In this document: positions 7,366 through 17,405 of the stretch, in pieces
Position numbering within the stretch: position 1 is the first letter of the stretch
How the letters are laid out: the number at the start of each line of letters is the position of its first letter
Source of the DNA: Clostridium estertheticum subsp. estertheticum
GTDB lineage: Bacteria; Bacillota; Clostridia; Clostridiales; Clostridiaceae
Assembly (NCBI RefSeq): GCF_001877035.1
Contig: NZ_CP015756.1
Span: forward strand, 1,727,001-1,791,000
Length of the DNA stretch: 64,000 bases
Reading direction: 5' to 3'
Translations under genes and position numbers: made by a program
Notes under the pieces: generated by a model
What the model saw: the letters and a program-made list of their open reading frames with translations, nothing else
Database searches by the model: none
Told to the model about the DNA's origin: nothing

Positions 7366-10300
7366 ATGAAAGCAAATGATGAATCTAATAATTTAGTTTC
7401 TTATAAGAATAAACAAATAGTAAAACAAGTAAAAAAAAGTTCGTGGCATATGATCGAATCACCTAATAATATTATGAGCTTTTTTTTAGGAAGAGTAGCT
7501 AAAGAAATACAAATGTTTCAAGAACTTAATAAAAATGCTCGAGATATTAATGAGCTTTCAAAAGATTCAGCAGTACCATTTACAGTAGTTATAATGGGAG
7601 AGTTTAAAACAGGAAAATCCACTTTTATTAATGCACTGTTAGGTGAAGACTGTTTGAAGTCTGATGTTACGCCTGCAACGGCTGTAGTAACAAGGTTAGT
7701 ATATAGCGAGAAGAAAACATTGAAAGCTTATTCTGATAACGAACAGTATAAGGAATATTCTATTAAAATGTTAGAGCGGTTATCATCGGAGAGTGATCCT
7801 GAAGGAAAAAAACTTCGTGCTAACATCCATCATTTGGACGTTGGTCTTCCAAATCCTATTCTTAAAGATCTAATAATCGTAGATACTCCTGGATTAAATG
7901 CAAATCCTATTCATACCGAGGCAACAAAGCAATTTGTAAATCGTGCTGATTTAGTTCTTTGGGTTTTTTCCTATGCAAAGGCTGGTTCTAGAACTGAATT
8001 ATCTGAGATAAAGAATTTAGGTGAAAAATTGCGTCCTATGGGCATAGTTAATAGGATTGATGAAATTGATCCAGAAGAAGAGGATATTGATGAAATATTG
8101 GAAGATTTAAAAAAAAGGATGGGAGCGGATGTAAGCTATATTGTTGGTATTTCTGCATTTGAAGCAAGAGAGGCACAAAAGAGTAATGATCCTGTAAGAT
8201 TAAAAAATAGTAAATGGGAAGAGTTTGATAAAATTTTTAAAAATGAGCTAATTGGGAATTGTGAATTCAAAAAATATAAAAGCAATCTTCTAAAGCTAAA
8301 GGACTGTTTAAAGGAGTTATATGCATCCATTATATCTAAGGAAGATGAATACAAGAAGCTTTTCGATAATTATAACACTATAAATAATGAAATAGAAAAC
8401 CTTAAGAAAAGGCAGGAATATTTCAATGAATATATGCAAAACTGGAGTCCAGAGCAAAATGTTAGTTTGATTGGATTGACTGTCAGACTTTTTAATTTGC
8501 CAGGAGAAATAGAAAACGCTACACAGATAAATTTAATAAAAAAAAGCATAGAGAAAGCAGATGTTGTGTTAATAGAGGAAGCTAAAGAAATTTATAACTT
8601 AGAAAAAAAATTAGATGTAGATATAAAAAACAACATAAAAGAAAGTAACACGACGATAATAGAGTCACAAATTGACAGTATAAAAAGCAGAAATAGTTCA
8701 TTGAAAACACGTATAAGCAAGAATGAAAAAGAAATAATACAATTTTTAAAAAACGGTCGTGAGGCCATAAATAAAAACATTAAAAGTATTTCTGATATTT
8801 TATGTGATTTAGAAAAAGAGAAGAGTGAAGTAATTTTATTGAGGAAAAAAACTAATTGGATTGTAGAATATGGAGACATTTTAAAGAATAATATAATTGC
8901 AGAAATTAATCAAGGTCTTATATATGTATATAATAATATTGAATTAGATGGGACAACTATGCCTGATACTATCGGTATAAATGGACTAATGAATAAAATT
9001 GATTTTTTATTAGTAGCAATTTCAAATAAATTGGGCGATGATATTGATATAATCAAAACCAATGAATTTATATTAAATGATAGTACAGTGCCCCTAAATG
9101 TATATTGTAATGGTGCAAAAACAAATTGTGAAGTAAGTAAAGAAAAATATTTTACTCGAACAAATATATTTGAAAATAATTTTAATAATAACGAAAGTAA
9201 AAAAACATATACATTTAAAAATGGTAATAGATGCAAAATAACTTGGAAAGATAGCAAAATGGTTGGTGATATACAATGCATTTTCAATGATGGTAATACC
9301 TATAATGCTACATTGGAAAATAATAACTTAATAGGTTCAGGGTTATATTTATTTGAAAATGATTATAGCTATTCTGGTTCTTTTATAAATTTTGAGTTTA
9401 ATGGAAGAGGTACTCTTGATTATAAAGATGGAGATATATATGTTGGTGAATTTTTAAATGATAAGCTCCATGGTGCTGGAACTTATACATTTGCAGATGA
9501 TTCTGAGTATAAGGGAGATTTTAAAAACAATCTGATTAATGGTCAAGGAATTTTTACTAATATAAACGGAGACAAGTATGAAGGAAAATTTAATGGCATA
9601 GAAGATTGTGTAGGTAAAATATACTATACTAATGGAGAATGTTATAACGGCGATATTAAATTTTTAATAAAACATGGGAAAGGTGAGTTAAGGTACGAAT
9701 CTGGAGAAACATATCAAGGAGAATTTCAAAACGATAAAGTTCATGGTCATGGAACATATTACTTTAATAATGGTACTAAATTTATAGGGGAATTTATTGA
9801 CACTATTAGAATTGGAATTTTACACCTCAATAATGGTAATAAAATAATTTCTAAATGGAATGGAAATGTGGCGGAAACACAAGCAACTATTCAGTACCCT
9901 AGTGGTGATCAATTTAAAGGCCAAGTTACATTAGATAAAAGAAATGGACAGGGTGTCTTTATTAGATGCAATGGAGATAAATATGAAGGGCTTTGGAAAG
10001 ATGATATTTTACTTGGAAGTACTAAATATATATTGAATAATGGGGATACATATATCGGAGAACTTAAAAATAATAGTGTTGTTGGTAATGGTACTCTTAC
10101 GTTTAGTAATGGAGATAAATACAATGGAAATATATCTAATGGAATAGCTAAAGGAAAGGGTCAGTTAATTACAAAAGTAGGAAAAGTATATAATGGAGAT
10201 TTTGTTAATGGAAGCATTAATGGTTTAGGAGTTGAAATAAGTCCTCAAGAGTATAAATATAATGGAAATTTTAAAGATGGTAAAAAATTTGGACAAGGAC

Positions 10301-11745
10301 ATCTAATATATGAAAATAAAAGAGAGTATATTGGCAACTTTGACAATAATGCTATAAATATTTATCAAGGAATATTTATTTTTGTATTTGAAAATGGTAA
10401 TATATTTGAAGGTGAATATTTAACAGAAAAGCAGATTGTTATGGGAACATATAAGTTTACAAATGATAATGCATATCGTGGAAATTTGATTGGAAATAAA
10501 GTTGTAGGATATGGTACATATAAATTTGAAAATGGTGAAGTTTATAGTGGGGATTTTGAAGACGGTTTATTTAGTGGAAATGGTGAACTTCTTAAAATTA
10601 ACGGAGATAAATATATAGGACAATTTAAAAACAATAAAAAGAATGGTAAAATTAATTTGATACGTAATAACGGAGATAAAATAAATGCTATATGGAAGGA
10701 AGACATATTAGTAGGTAATGTTGTGATAGATTACATTAATGGAGATCAATATCAGGGGCCGTTGATTGATCTAAAAAAACAAGGCTTGGGGTCATATTCT
10801 CTAAGTAATGGGGATAAGTATTATGGTGATTTTAACAATGATTTAATGAATGGTGATGGAACTTTAACTAAAGTAAATGGGGATATATATATAGGTAAAT
10901 TTTTTAATGATAAACTTGCTGGGAAAGTAAAAATTAATTATTGTACTGGTAATAATTATATCGGTGAATATAATCAAGGTAAGAGTGGCAAAGGTATCTA
11001 TAATATACTTAACATGGGTGAATATGAAGGGATATGGATTAATGACAGAACGTGTAAAAATGCTGTATATAGATTTTTAAATGGCAATATTTTTTATGGA
11101 GATATATTTGATAATAAGATGTATGAATTCGGTAAACTGGTTTATAATAATGGAACGCAGTACCAAGGTGAATTTAAAGAAAATATGTATAATGGGGTAG
11201 GAAAATTATACTTTTTAAGTAAGGATATTTATGAAGGTGAATTTTACAATAATAAGATGCATGGGCAAGGAAATTACACATATAACAATGGAGAAAAGTG
11301 TATAGGATTGTTTGAAAATGATAGTTTCATAAAAGGAATATATAATTTTATAAATGGCAATCAGTATTCAGGAGAATTGCTAAAAAGTAAGATGAACGGA
11401 GTAGGAACTTTAAAATATGTAGATGGTGCTGTTTATGTAGGTCAATTTAAGGATGGACTTCAAAATGGACAAGGTAATTTTAAAAATGCCAAAGGTAATG
11501 AATTCAATGGCGAGTTTAAAAATGGAAAATTGAACGGAAAAGTCACAGTTTATTATATAAACGGAGATAATTATGATGGCACATTTAGATATGGTAAAAA
11601 ACATGGATTAGGAATTTATAAATATTCTAATGGTGATTTATATCAGTGTGAATTTTTAGAAGGTGTTCTTGCTAATAAAATAAAAATACTAGAGAAAGTA
11701 ATGACTAAGAAGGTAGGTTTATTCGATTTTAAAAAATGGTTCTAA
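7366..11745 (+). CDS. Dynamin-like GTPase fused to a long MORN-repeat array
   Basis: A 1459-residue two-part protein. The N-terminal GTPase has GEFKTGKST (78-86), DVTPATA, DTPG (173-176) and NRID (229-232). Residues about 300-610 are charged helices likely to form coiled coils, and no membrane-inserting hydrophobic segment is visible, unlike the two upstream GTPases. From about residue 614 to 1440 the sequence is a continuous run of about 35 MORN-type repeats near 23 residues each (YxGxFxxxxxxGxGxxxxxxG). MORN arrays in other proteins bind phospholipids or scaffold assemblies, so the array may replace the paddle as membrane contact. ATG 7366 is preferred because AGGAG lies 9 bases upstream; ATG 7348 lacks one. 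Confidence 0.85.
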   Translation: MKANDESNNLVSYKNKQIVKQVKKSSWHMIESPNNIMSFFLGRVAKEIQMFQELNKNARDINELSKDSAVPFTVVIMGEFKTGKSTFINALLGEDCLKSDVTPATAVVTRLVYSEKKTLKAYSDNEQYKEYSIKMLERLSSESDPEGKKLRANIHHLDVGLPNPILKDLIIVDTPGLNANPIHTEATKQFVNRADLVLWVFSYAKAGSRTELSEIKNLGEKLRPMGIVNRIDEIDPEEEDIDEILEDLKKRMGADVSYIVGISAFEAREAQKSNDPVRLKNSKWEEFDKIFKNELIGNCEFKKYKSNLLKLKDCLKELYASIISKEDEYKKLFDNYNTINNEIENLKKRQEYFNEYMQNWSPEQNVSLIGLTVRLFNLPGEIENATQINLIKKSIEKADVVLIEEAKEIYNLEKKLDVDIKNNIKESNTTIIESQIDSIKSRNSSLKTRISKNEKEIIQFLKNGREAINKNIKSISDILCDLEKEKSEVILLRKKTNWIVEYGDILKNNIIAEINQGLIYVYNNIELDGTTMPDTIGINGLMNKIDFLLVAISNKLGDDIDIIKTNEFILNDSTVPLNVYCNGAKTNCEVSKEKYFTRTNIFENNFNNNESKKTYTFKNGNRCKITWKDSKMVGDIQCIFNDGNTYNATLENNNLIGSGLYLFENDYSYSGSFINFEFNGRGTLDYKDGDIYVGEFLNDKLHGAGTYTFADDSEYKGDFKNNLINGQGIFTNINGDKYEGKFNGIEDCVGKIYYTNGECYNGDIKFLIKHGKGELRYESGETYQGEFQNDKVHGHGTYYFNNGTKFIGEFIDTIRIGILHLNNGNKIISKWNGNVAETQATIQYPSGDQFKGQVTLDKRNGQGVFIRCNGDKYEGLWKDDILLGSTKYILNNGDTYIGELKNNSVVGNGTLTFSNGDKYNGNISNGIAKGKGQLITKVGKVYNGDFVNGSINGLGVEISPQEYKYNGNFKDGKKFGQGHLIYENKREYIGNFDNNAINIYQGIFIFVFENGNIFEGEYLTEKQIVMGTYKFTNDNAYRGNLIGNKVVGYGTYKFENGEVYSGDFEDGLFSGNGELLKINGDKYIGQFKNNKKNGKINLIRNNGDKINAIWKEDILVGNVVIDYINGDQYQGPLIDLKKQGLGSYSLSNGDKYYGDFNNDLMNGDGTLTKVNGDIYIGKFFNDKLAGKVKINYCTGNNYIGEYNQGKSGKGIYNILNMGEYEGIWINDRTCKNAVYRFLNGNIFYGDIFDNKMYEFGKLVYNNGTQYQGEFKENMYNGVGKLYFLSKDIYEGEFYNNKMHGQGNYTYNNGEKCIGLFENDSFIKGIYNFINGNQYSGELLKSKMNGVGTLKYVDGAVYVGQFKDGLQNGQGNFKNAKGNEFNGEFKNGKLNGKVTVYYINGDNYDGTFRYGKKHGLGIYKYSNGDLYQCEFLEGVLANKIKILEKVMTKKVGLFDFKKWF

Positions 11746-11795
11746 CATATAAAAGTATAGCTACATATGTTTACTAAAAAATGGGGGAGATTTAT

Positions 11796-12224
11796 ATGGC
11801 TTTTAAAGATAGTTTTTCAAAAATAACCAAATCTTTAAGTGATGGTGCTTCTAATGTTGTACAAAAATCAAATGATTTAATAGAAATATCCAAGCTAAAT
11901 GCTGAAATTGATATTATAGAAAAAAAGAAAGAAATTATTTATTTGGGGATAGGTAAGTTAGTGTATAACAGTTACATAACTAAAGTGGAATTAAAAGAAG
12001 AGATTAAAAATAAATGTGATGATTTAATTGAATATGATGAAGAAATAAAAAAAATTAGAGAGCAAATATTTAATGTGAAGAAAATTAAAAAGTGTTCTAA
12101 TTGTGGAATTAAGATAGATATTGACACTAGTTTTTGTCCTAATTGTGGAAATAAGCAGGAATTGGTAAAAAGTAATAATTCTGCTGAATTTAGTGATTCT
12201 ATTGAGGATGATGATACATTATAA
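11796..12224 (+). CDS. Coiled-coil protein with C-terminal zinc ribbon
   Basis: The 142-residue product has charged helical sequence over about residues 1-95, then a zinc ribbon CxxC-x(12)-CxxC (CSNCGIKIDIDTSFCPNCG), then an acidic tail. Such zinc-ribbon proteins often serve as adaptors; no specific role is known here. GGGGGAGA (11783-11790) sits at proper spacing before ATG 11796; the earlier in-frame ATG at 11781 overlaps that site. It is the last gene of the dynamin cluster and is followed by a strong terminator. Confidence 0.7.
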   Translation: MAFKDSFSKITKSLSDGASNVVQKSNDLIEISKLNAEIDIIEKKKEIIYLGIGKLVYNSYITKVELKEEIKNKCDDLIEYDEEIKKIREQIFNVKKIKKCSNCGIKIDIDTSFCPNCGNKQELVKSNNSAEFSDSIEDDDTL

Positions 12225-12290
12225 GGTAAATAATTGGATTTACTCAATTATTTAATTAAATATTATTAAATAAAATTTAGCGTTGTGTGA

Positions 12291-12322
12291 TAAGGGATGT
12301 GCCTAATAAGACACATCCCTTA
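12291..12322. terminator. Bidirectional terminator
   Basis: TAAGGGATGTG pairs with CACATCCCTTA around a 10-base loop. It lies between the convergent zinc-ribbon gene and the short minus-strand gene and can serve both. Confidence 0.75.
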
Positions 12323-12362
12323 TAGCATATCTAGATTTAGTAATAGTTTACAATATAACTAA

Positions 12363-12569
12363 CTAGAAGTTTTCAGTATATTCTTCTGGTAAAAGTGTTA
12401 ATTTATATCCTTCTGATTGGCGATCTACGCAAGATAACATGTAAATACTAACAATGTTTTTTCCATATATGAATATTTTTGCTGTATCGCCCTTAGATAT
12501 TGACAGGTTTAATCCACTTCCATGGTGATAATTAAAATCTTTTTTGCATGCTACAATTGAATCTACCAT
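12363..12569 (-). CDS. Hypothetical 68-residue protein
   Basis: No family is recognised. The minus-strand start is preceded by GGAG at about 9 bases. The sequence is a mixed alpha/beta type without membrane segments, with a central stretch SISKGDTAKIFIYGKNIVSIYML. It lies convergent to the dynamin cluster and upstream of nothing on its own strand. The good ribosome site and normal composition support a real gene. Confidence 0.5.
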   Translation of the reverse strand: MVDSIVACKKDFNYHHGSGLNLSISKGDTAKIFIYGKNIVSIYMLSCVDRQSEGYKLTLLPEEYTENF

Positions 12570-12718
12570 AGGCTAATGCTCCTTTTTTGTTTAGTGTAGT
12601 ACATATAAGTTAATACCAAAATTTAATATACTTTTTTACATCCAAAGGTGTTCTTGCTATAGTACTGACCATCATGTACATCTTAAATTTATTATACCAT
12701 AAATTGTAAAATTATTGT

Positions 12719-13231
12719 TTATATAGTTGCAAATTTTTTCGTATATTCTGAAAATCTGCTTTTAATAAATCCTTCAACATCTTCTATGCTGTGTTTTTGA
12801 CTTCTTACACAAATATGAGCTATATCGTCACAAATATAGCATTTTCTCATTTCTAACCCAAAATTTCTTCTACTAATACTTCTACCATTTTCATCATATA
12901 CATCTAGGTCTACACATCTTCCTAAAATGTGGTTATCCTCTAAATTAAGTGTAGTTAATTTGATATCTCTTGCTCCATTATTAATACACATGATTACAAT
13001 TAAGCCTTCTGCAGTTGTAATGATTTTTTTAAAGATAATAGAATTAGAAAACAGTTCACAGATTATTTTGTACATAATCCTAGTTATTTCATGTGAATAA
13101 TAATTGTTTTTATTAATTCCTGGATAATTAACTCTAATAACCAGTAGTGGGATTTTATATTGCTTCACTAGTTCTTCTTGATATTTAATTCGTATTTCTC
13201 TTGCGAGCATTATATCTTCTGCTGTATACAT
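12719..13231 (-). CDS. citX: Apo-citrate lyase phosphoribosyl-dephospho-CoA transferase (CitX)
   Basis: The 170-residue protein carries the CitX signature GRCVDLDVYDENG followed by ISRRNFG (about 104-125). CitX attaches the 2'-(5''-phosphoribosyl)-3'-dephospho-CoA prosthetic group to the lyase acyl carrier protein CitD, which is encoded at 20190. It lies 7 bases after the citC stop with no strong ribosome site of its own, so translation is probably coupled. CitG, which makes the prosthetic-group precursor, is not in this window. A decayed copy of this gene's 3' end is at 2210-2308. Confidence 0.88.
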   Translation of the reverse strand: MYTAEDIMLAREIRIKYQEELVKQYKIPLLVIRVNYPGINKNNYYSHEITRIMYKIICELFSNSIIFKKIITTAEGLIVIMCINNGARDIKLTTLNLEDNHILGRCVDLDVYDENGRSISRRNFGLEMRKCYICDDIAHICVRSQKHSIEDVEGFIKSRFSEYTKKFATI

Positions 13232-13238
13232 ATCATAG

Positions 13239-14282
13239 TTAATGTGGAGAATCGCTGATTCTTATTTTCTCCACTATCTCCTTTCCTACTAGAGTATTTA
13301 AAAATTTCCATGTGGAAATTGGTACTATATGTTCAATATGGTTTATTTGGTCTTCCTTAATTAACTTCCTGACATTTGAAGCACTGATAATGGCGCCCAT
13401 AATAGCTTTCCTTTTTATTTCTACAACTTTGGTTCCATAGGTGGGTAGTATTTGTTTTAATGCTTCATTATAAGCGTTTGTAACTTTACAATAAGGTTCT
13501 TCTCCTATAAATCTTTTAGTTATATTTAGAGCTTTACAAAAATATCTTCCGAAAATTGATGCATCTAATGTAGTATATGCCTTTAGTATTACATCTTCTT
13601 TTCTTAAAAAATAGGATGGGAACGTAGCCTGTGAAATAATATATTCTCCACCTTTAATCACCCGCACATTATTTAAATGGGAAACACCTTCTTTAACCAT
13701 AGAATATCTATAGATAAATGGAAAAGAGGATTTATCTTCTTCAACTATAAATACTAGCACTTCTGCGCTTTGCCGTGCGGCCTCTTCTATTAAATACATA
13801 TGTCCCAAGGTGAAGGGATTACAATTCATAACTATTGCTGACCTTTGAATATTTGAAGTTATATTGTATTCTTTTTTTATGTTTTCTAAATATTCTTCTA
13901 TATAATATATTCCACTTTCAAGCAGGGCTACATTCTCTATCTTATGTACAAGCTTGTATCCAAGGGATATAAATATATCAGTATTTTTTACCTTAGTGAA
14001 TATAAAACTATGATAAATACCTTCCTTAAAAAGTTTATCCGTTAGTGCTTCTAGCAATATAGTGCATACCCCTTCTCCTCTTAAATCATTTGAAATTGCA
14101 AAACATTTGAACACGTTTTTTGACTTAGAGCAAGTGGCTTTAATATCTTCATTTTGTCTAATAACTATAGTATAATCGACGTTGTCATCAAGTAGTAGGT
14201 CAAATGTTTGTAAAAAATCTTTAACTTCTTTTAACTTATATTCATCCTTTAAATTAATTATTTCAACATTATAACCATACAT
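13239..14282 (-). CDS. citC: [Citrate (pro-3S)-lyase] ligase (CitC)
   Basis: CitC activates the lyase by acetylating the thiol of the CitD prosthetic group using acetate and ATP. The 347-residue protein has an N-terminal acetyltransferase-like domain (about 1-115) and a nucleotidylyltransferase domain with NPFTLGH (155-161), the family's (T/H)xGH motif, and the C-terminal element IISASNVRKLI. The start at 14282 follows AAGGGGG; the open frame extends 13 codons further without a ribosome site. citC-citX is divergent from the glm operon whose CitDEF it would mature. Confidence 0.9.
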   Translation of the reverse strand: MYGYNVEIINLKDEYKLKEVKDFLQTFDLLLDDNVDYTIVIRQNEDIKATCSKSKNVFKCFAISNDLRGEGVCTILLEALTDKLFKEGIYHSFIFTKVKNTDIFISLGYKLVHKIENVALLESGIYYIEEYLENIKKEYNITSNIQRSAIVMNCNPFTLGHMYLIEEAARQSAEVLVFIVEEDKSSFPFIYRYSMVKEGVSHLNNVRVIKGGEYIISQATFPSYFLRKEDVILKAYTTLDASIFGRYFCKALNITKRFIGEEPYCKVTNAYNEALKQILPTYGTKVVEIKRKAIMGAIISASNVRKLIKEDQINHIEHIVPISTWKFLNTLVGKEIVEKIRISDSPH

Positions 14283-14374
14283 GAAAAGCCCCCTTATGAA
14301 AGTTTTACCATATCTATACAAATAGTTTATTCTTTATCCTAAATTATGTAAAGAAAAATCACTGGAAATTAATT

Positions 14375-14402
14375 TTTACTTAAATGGAAAAAATAGTATA
14401 AA
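14375..14402 (+). promoter_or_regulatory. Candidate promoter of the GntR-glm operon
   Basis: TTTACT (14375-14380) and TATAAA (14397-14402) are 16 bases apart, about 160 bases before the GntR start. A short dyad TAGG-N8-CCTA lies just downstream at about 14415-14432 and could be an operator, though it is not a standard GntR site. Confidence 0.4.
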
Positions 14403-14559
14403 ACTAAGGATAAGCTAGGTAATCATGCCTAATTGAGCTAAAGGAATAAAAATAACATTAATGCCTATAAAACAACAATTGAATTGGATTAGTCCATATG
14501 GTAATATAAGTAAGAAGTGGAGTAGTCCAATAATAAAACACGGATTAGGAGAGATTTTT

Positions 14560-15528
14560 ATGGACATTGAAATAATTAAAAATAATGGAGTACTACTTCA
14601 TATCCAAGTTAAAATGCAAATTATGGATGCGATTAAAAAAGGAACCCTAAGGGTTGGAACAAAATTACCTACAGAGAGAGAATTGTCCCAACAGTTAAAT
14701 GTAAGTAGAAACACTGTAAGTGCTGCGTATAAAGCATTGGAGCAAGATGGAGTTTTGAAATCATATCAAGGAAAAGGAACGTTTGTAGTTGAAGAAGCTA
14801 CATGCTGGGAGAGCCTAGATGTGAAAAAAAAGATTATAAAATTTATTGACTTAGGACTAGAGGAAGCTTTAGAAATAGGAATGGAACCGGAAGTGTTTTT
14901 AGATTTAGTAATACAAAGGGTAGTTGAGAAAAAACAGTTAATGGAGAAAGTAGTAGCAATATACGTAGAGTGCAATATAGAACAAGCTAAAATGTTTAGT
15001 GAGCAACTTAGTAACAATAGTAATATGAATGTAATGCATATGACCATAAGTGAATTAGAAAAGATGGACAATGGTACGAAGGATAAGATTGGAAAGGCTG
15101 AGTTTATAATAACCACATTCAATCACGTTAATGAAGTTACAAGTTTAACTGTTGGCCTTAATAAAGAAATTCTAGGAGTTGCTATAAAACCTAATTTAGA
15201 ACCAATAGTTAAGATTGCTAGATATGGCGAGCATACAAAGTTTGCATTTGTATGTATATCTGAACAATTTATGTTTAAAGTGAAAAGTGCGTTAGAAAAA
15301 GCGGGATTATCTGAAATTGATATAGAATACTCAAATACCACTGATTATAATGAACTTAAGGATATAATTCAAAAATCAGATGTGATGATAGTATCACCTG
15401 GAAGATTTACGGATGTAAATAATATTAATTCTAGTAATAAGGAGATAATACAATTTTTATATAGTTTAGATGAGGGATCAGTAAAAGCACTTAAGTCGAG
15501 GATTATTGAGATAGAGTTTAAAAAATAA
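14560..15528 (+). CDS. GntR-family transcriptional regulator
   Basis: The 322-residue protein starts with a GntR winged helix (about residues 10-80), with the typical TKLPTERELSQQLNVSRNTV and YQGKGTFV. The C-terminal 230 residues match no effector domain I recognise and do not look like FadR, HutC or MocR types. ATG 14560 follows AGGAGAG; the 33 codons upstream are open but lack a ribosome site. The stop is 33 bases before glmS, so it is probably the first gene of the glutamate operon and may regulate it and the divergent citCX. Confidence 0.82.
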   Translation: MDIEIIKNNGVLLHIQVKMQIMDAIKKGTLRVGTKLPTERELSQQLNVSRNTVSAAYKALEQDGVLKSYQGKGTFVVEEATCWESLDVKKKIIKFIDLGLEEALEIGMEPEVFLDLVIQRVVEKKQLMEKVVAIYVECNIEQAKMFSEQLSNNSNMNVMHMTISELEKMDNGTKDKIGKAEFIITTFNHVNEVTSLTVGLNKEILGVAIKPNLEPIVKIARYGEHTKFAFVCISEQFMFKVKSALEKAGLSEIDIEYSNTTDYNELKDIIQKSDVMIVSPGRFTDVNNINSSNKEIIQFLYSLDEGSVKALKSRIIEIEFKK

Positions 15529-15561
15529 TGTTTTAAAAAATTATTTAGGAGGTTTTTTAAA

Positions 15562-15993
15562 ATGACTAAAAAGACTTTAGTTCTAGGAGTAATAGGATCA
15601 GATTGTCACGCAGTTGGCAATAAAATTTTAGATTATGCTTTAACGGAAGCTGGATTTAATGTTATAAATATAGGGGTACTTTCTCCACAAGAGGATTTTA
15701 TTAATGCAGCTGTTGAAACTAATGCAGATGCTATAATAGTATCCTCGCTTTACGGACAAGGAGAAATCGATTGCAGAGGTATAAGAGAAAAATGTGATGA
15801 AGCAGGTTTGAAGGGTATATTGCTTCTTGTAGGTGGGAATATAGTTGTAGGAAAACAAAATTGGCAACAAGTAACCAAGAGATTTCGTGCAATGGGATTT
15901 GATAGGATATATCCACCAGGTACTAGCATTGAGACAACAATACATGATTTAAGAGAGGATTTAGGAATTACGACATTATTAGGAGTGATATAA
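15562..15993 (+). CDS. glmS: Glutamate mutase, small cobalamin-binding subunit
   Basis: This subunit binds adenosylcobalamin and with the epsilon subunit converts L-glutamate to (2S,3S)-3-methylaspartate. The 143-residue length is close to the family norm. The cobalamin motif DxHxxG is present as D14-C-H16-A-V-G19, and the nucleotide-tail segment GGNIVVG is present. AGGAGG lies before ATG 15562. glmL follows with no gap. Confidence 0.95.
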   Translation: MTKKTLVLGVIGSDCHAVGNKILDYALTEAGFNVINIGVLSPQEDFINAAVETNADAIIVSSLYGQGEIDCRGIREKCDEAGLKGILLLVGGNIVVGKQNWQQVTKRFRAMGFDRIYPPGTSIETTIHDLREDLGITTLLGVI

Positions 15994-17388
15994 GTGGATG
16001 CTTATTTACTCATAGATTTTGGAAGTACCTATACAAAACTAACTGTTGTAGATCTCGAAAAGGAAGAGGTAATTGCTACAGCTAAAGATATAACCACAAT
16101 AGAGGAGAATATAATGATAGGCTTTGAAAAAGCCTATTTAAAAATAGAAGAAAAGTTAATTGGAAAAAATGTAAATTTCATTAAAAAATTAGCATGTTCC
16201 TCAGCGGCAGGAGGACTTAAAATGGTAGCTATTGGGCTCGTGCCAGAGTTAACTGCAGAGGCTGCCAAAAGAGCTGCACTTGGAGCTGGAGCAAGAGTAT
16301 TAAAAGTATATAGCTATGAATTAACTTTAGATGAAATAAATGAAATTAAAAATTCAAATTTAGATATAATACTTCTTGCAGGTGGAACTAATGGTGGCAA
16401 CAAAGAGTGCATTATACACAATGCAAAAATGTTAGCTGAAAATGGAGTTAGATTACCAATAGTTGTAGCTGGAAATAAGGTAACAAGCGATGAGATAAGA
16501 CAAATATTTACTAAAGCTAAAATGTATTTTACAATTACGCAAAATGTAATGCCATCGCTAAATAAACTAAATGTAGAGCCAGCAAGAGAAGAAATTAGAA
16601 AAGTATTTATGGAAAAAATAATTGACGCTAAGGGGCTCGGAAATGCAGAAGAATTGATAAAAGGTATATTAATGCCAACGCCAGCAGCTGTGCTAAAGGC
16701 TGCAAGGATACTTAGTGATGGCAGTGATGAGGAAAGTGGGTTAGGGGATTTAATAGTAATTGATATTGGTGGCGCAACAACAGATATACATTCTATATCA
16801 GAGGGGGAACCTACGAAGGGTGGAGTTACCACAAGGGGCCTTGAGGAACCTTTTGCTAAGAGAACGGTTGAAGGCGATCTTGGAATGAGATATTCTGCAA
16901 TTTCACTAAGAGAGGCAGCTGGTAGCAGGAAGATGAGAAAGTATCTTTGTGACCCTGAGAGAAAAATTGATATTGATGCAAATTGCAAATATAGAGTAGA
17001 ACACATAAAGATGGTTCCGACTACTAAGGAGGAAATACATTTTGATGAGGCTATGGCTAAAGTTGCAACAGAGTTATCAATGGAGAGACATGTAGGTACT
17101 ATTGAAAGCACACACACACCAATGGGAGCCATGTATACTCAAATAGGTAAAGATCTTATGGAAGTGAAATATATGATAGGGACAGGTGGAGTGTTAATAC
17201 ACAGTGAGAATCCGAAAGATATTTTAAAAGCAGGAGCTTTTAATGAAGAAAATCCAATGTATTTAAAACCACGTAAAGCAATCTATTTGATTGATAAAAC
17301 TTATATATTATCTGCAATGGGCCTATTATCCGAATATTATCCGGATAAAGCAGTTAGAATTATGAAAAAATATTTAGTAAAAGTATAA
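15994..17388 (+). CDS. glmL: Glutamate mutase reactivation/chaperone protein GlmL
   Basis: A 464-residue ASKHA-fold ATPase-like protein of the MutL family encoded between the two mutase subunits. The phosphate-1 motif [11 protein letters not shown] is at the N-terminus and a second phosphate motif [13 protein letters not shown] is at about residues 253-265. It is thought to repair or reload the inactivated B12 enzyme. The GTG start directly abuts the glmS stop, with AGGAGTG inside the glmS end. Confidence 0.92.
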   Translation: MDAYLLIDFGSTYTKLTVVDLEKEEVIATAKDITTIEENIMIGFEKAYLKIEEKLIGKNVNFIKKLACSSAAGGLKMVAIGLVPELTAEAAKRAALGAGARVLKVYSYELTLDEINEIKNSNLDIILLAGGTNGGNKECIIHNAKMLAENGVRLPIVVAGNKVTSDEIRQIFTKAKMYFTITQNVMPSLNKLNVEPAREEIRKVFMEKIIDAKGLGNAEELIKGILMPTPAAVLKAARILSDGSDEESGLGDLIVIDIGGATTDIHSISEGEPTKGGVTTRGLEEPFAKRTVEGDLGMRYSAISLREAAGSRKMRKYLCDPERKIDIDANCKYRVEHIKMVPTTKEEIHFDEAMAKVATELSMERHVGTIESTHTPMGAMYTQIGKDLMEVKYMIGTGGVLIHSENPKDILKAGAFNEENPMYLKPRKAIYLIDKTYILSAMGLLSEYYPDKAVRIMKKYLVKV

Positions 17389-17405
17389 GCAGGGGGGTAA
17401 TATCA

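Noticed and set aside
7839-11745. The repeated DNA pattern in the MORN region considered as a nucleotide repeat or CRISPR-like array
   Set aside because: The periodicity is at protein level (about 23 codons) with variable DNA; there are no conserved repeats with unique spacers.
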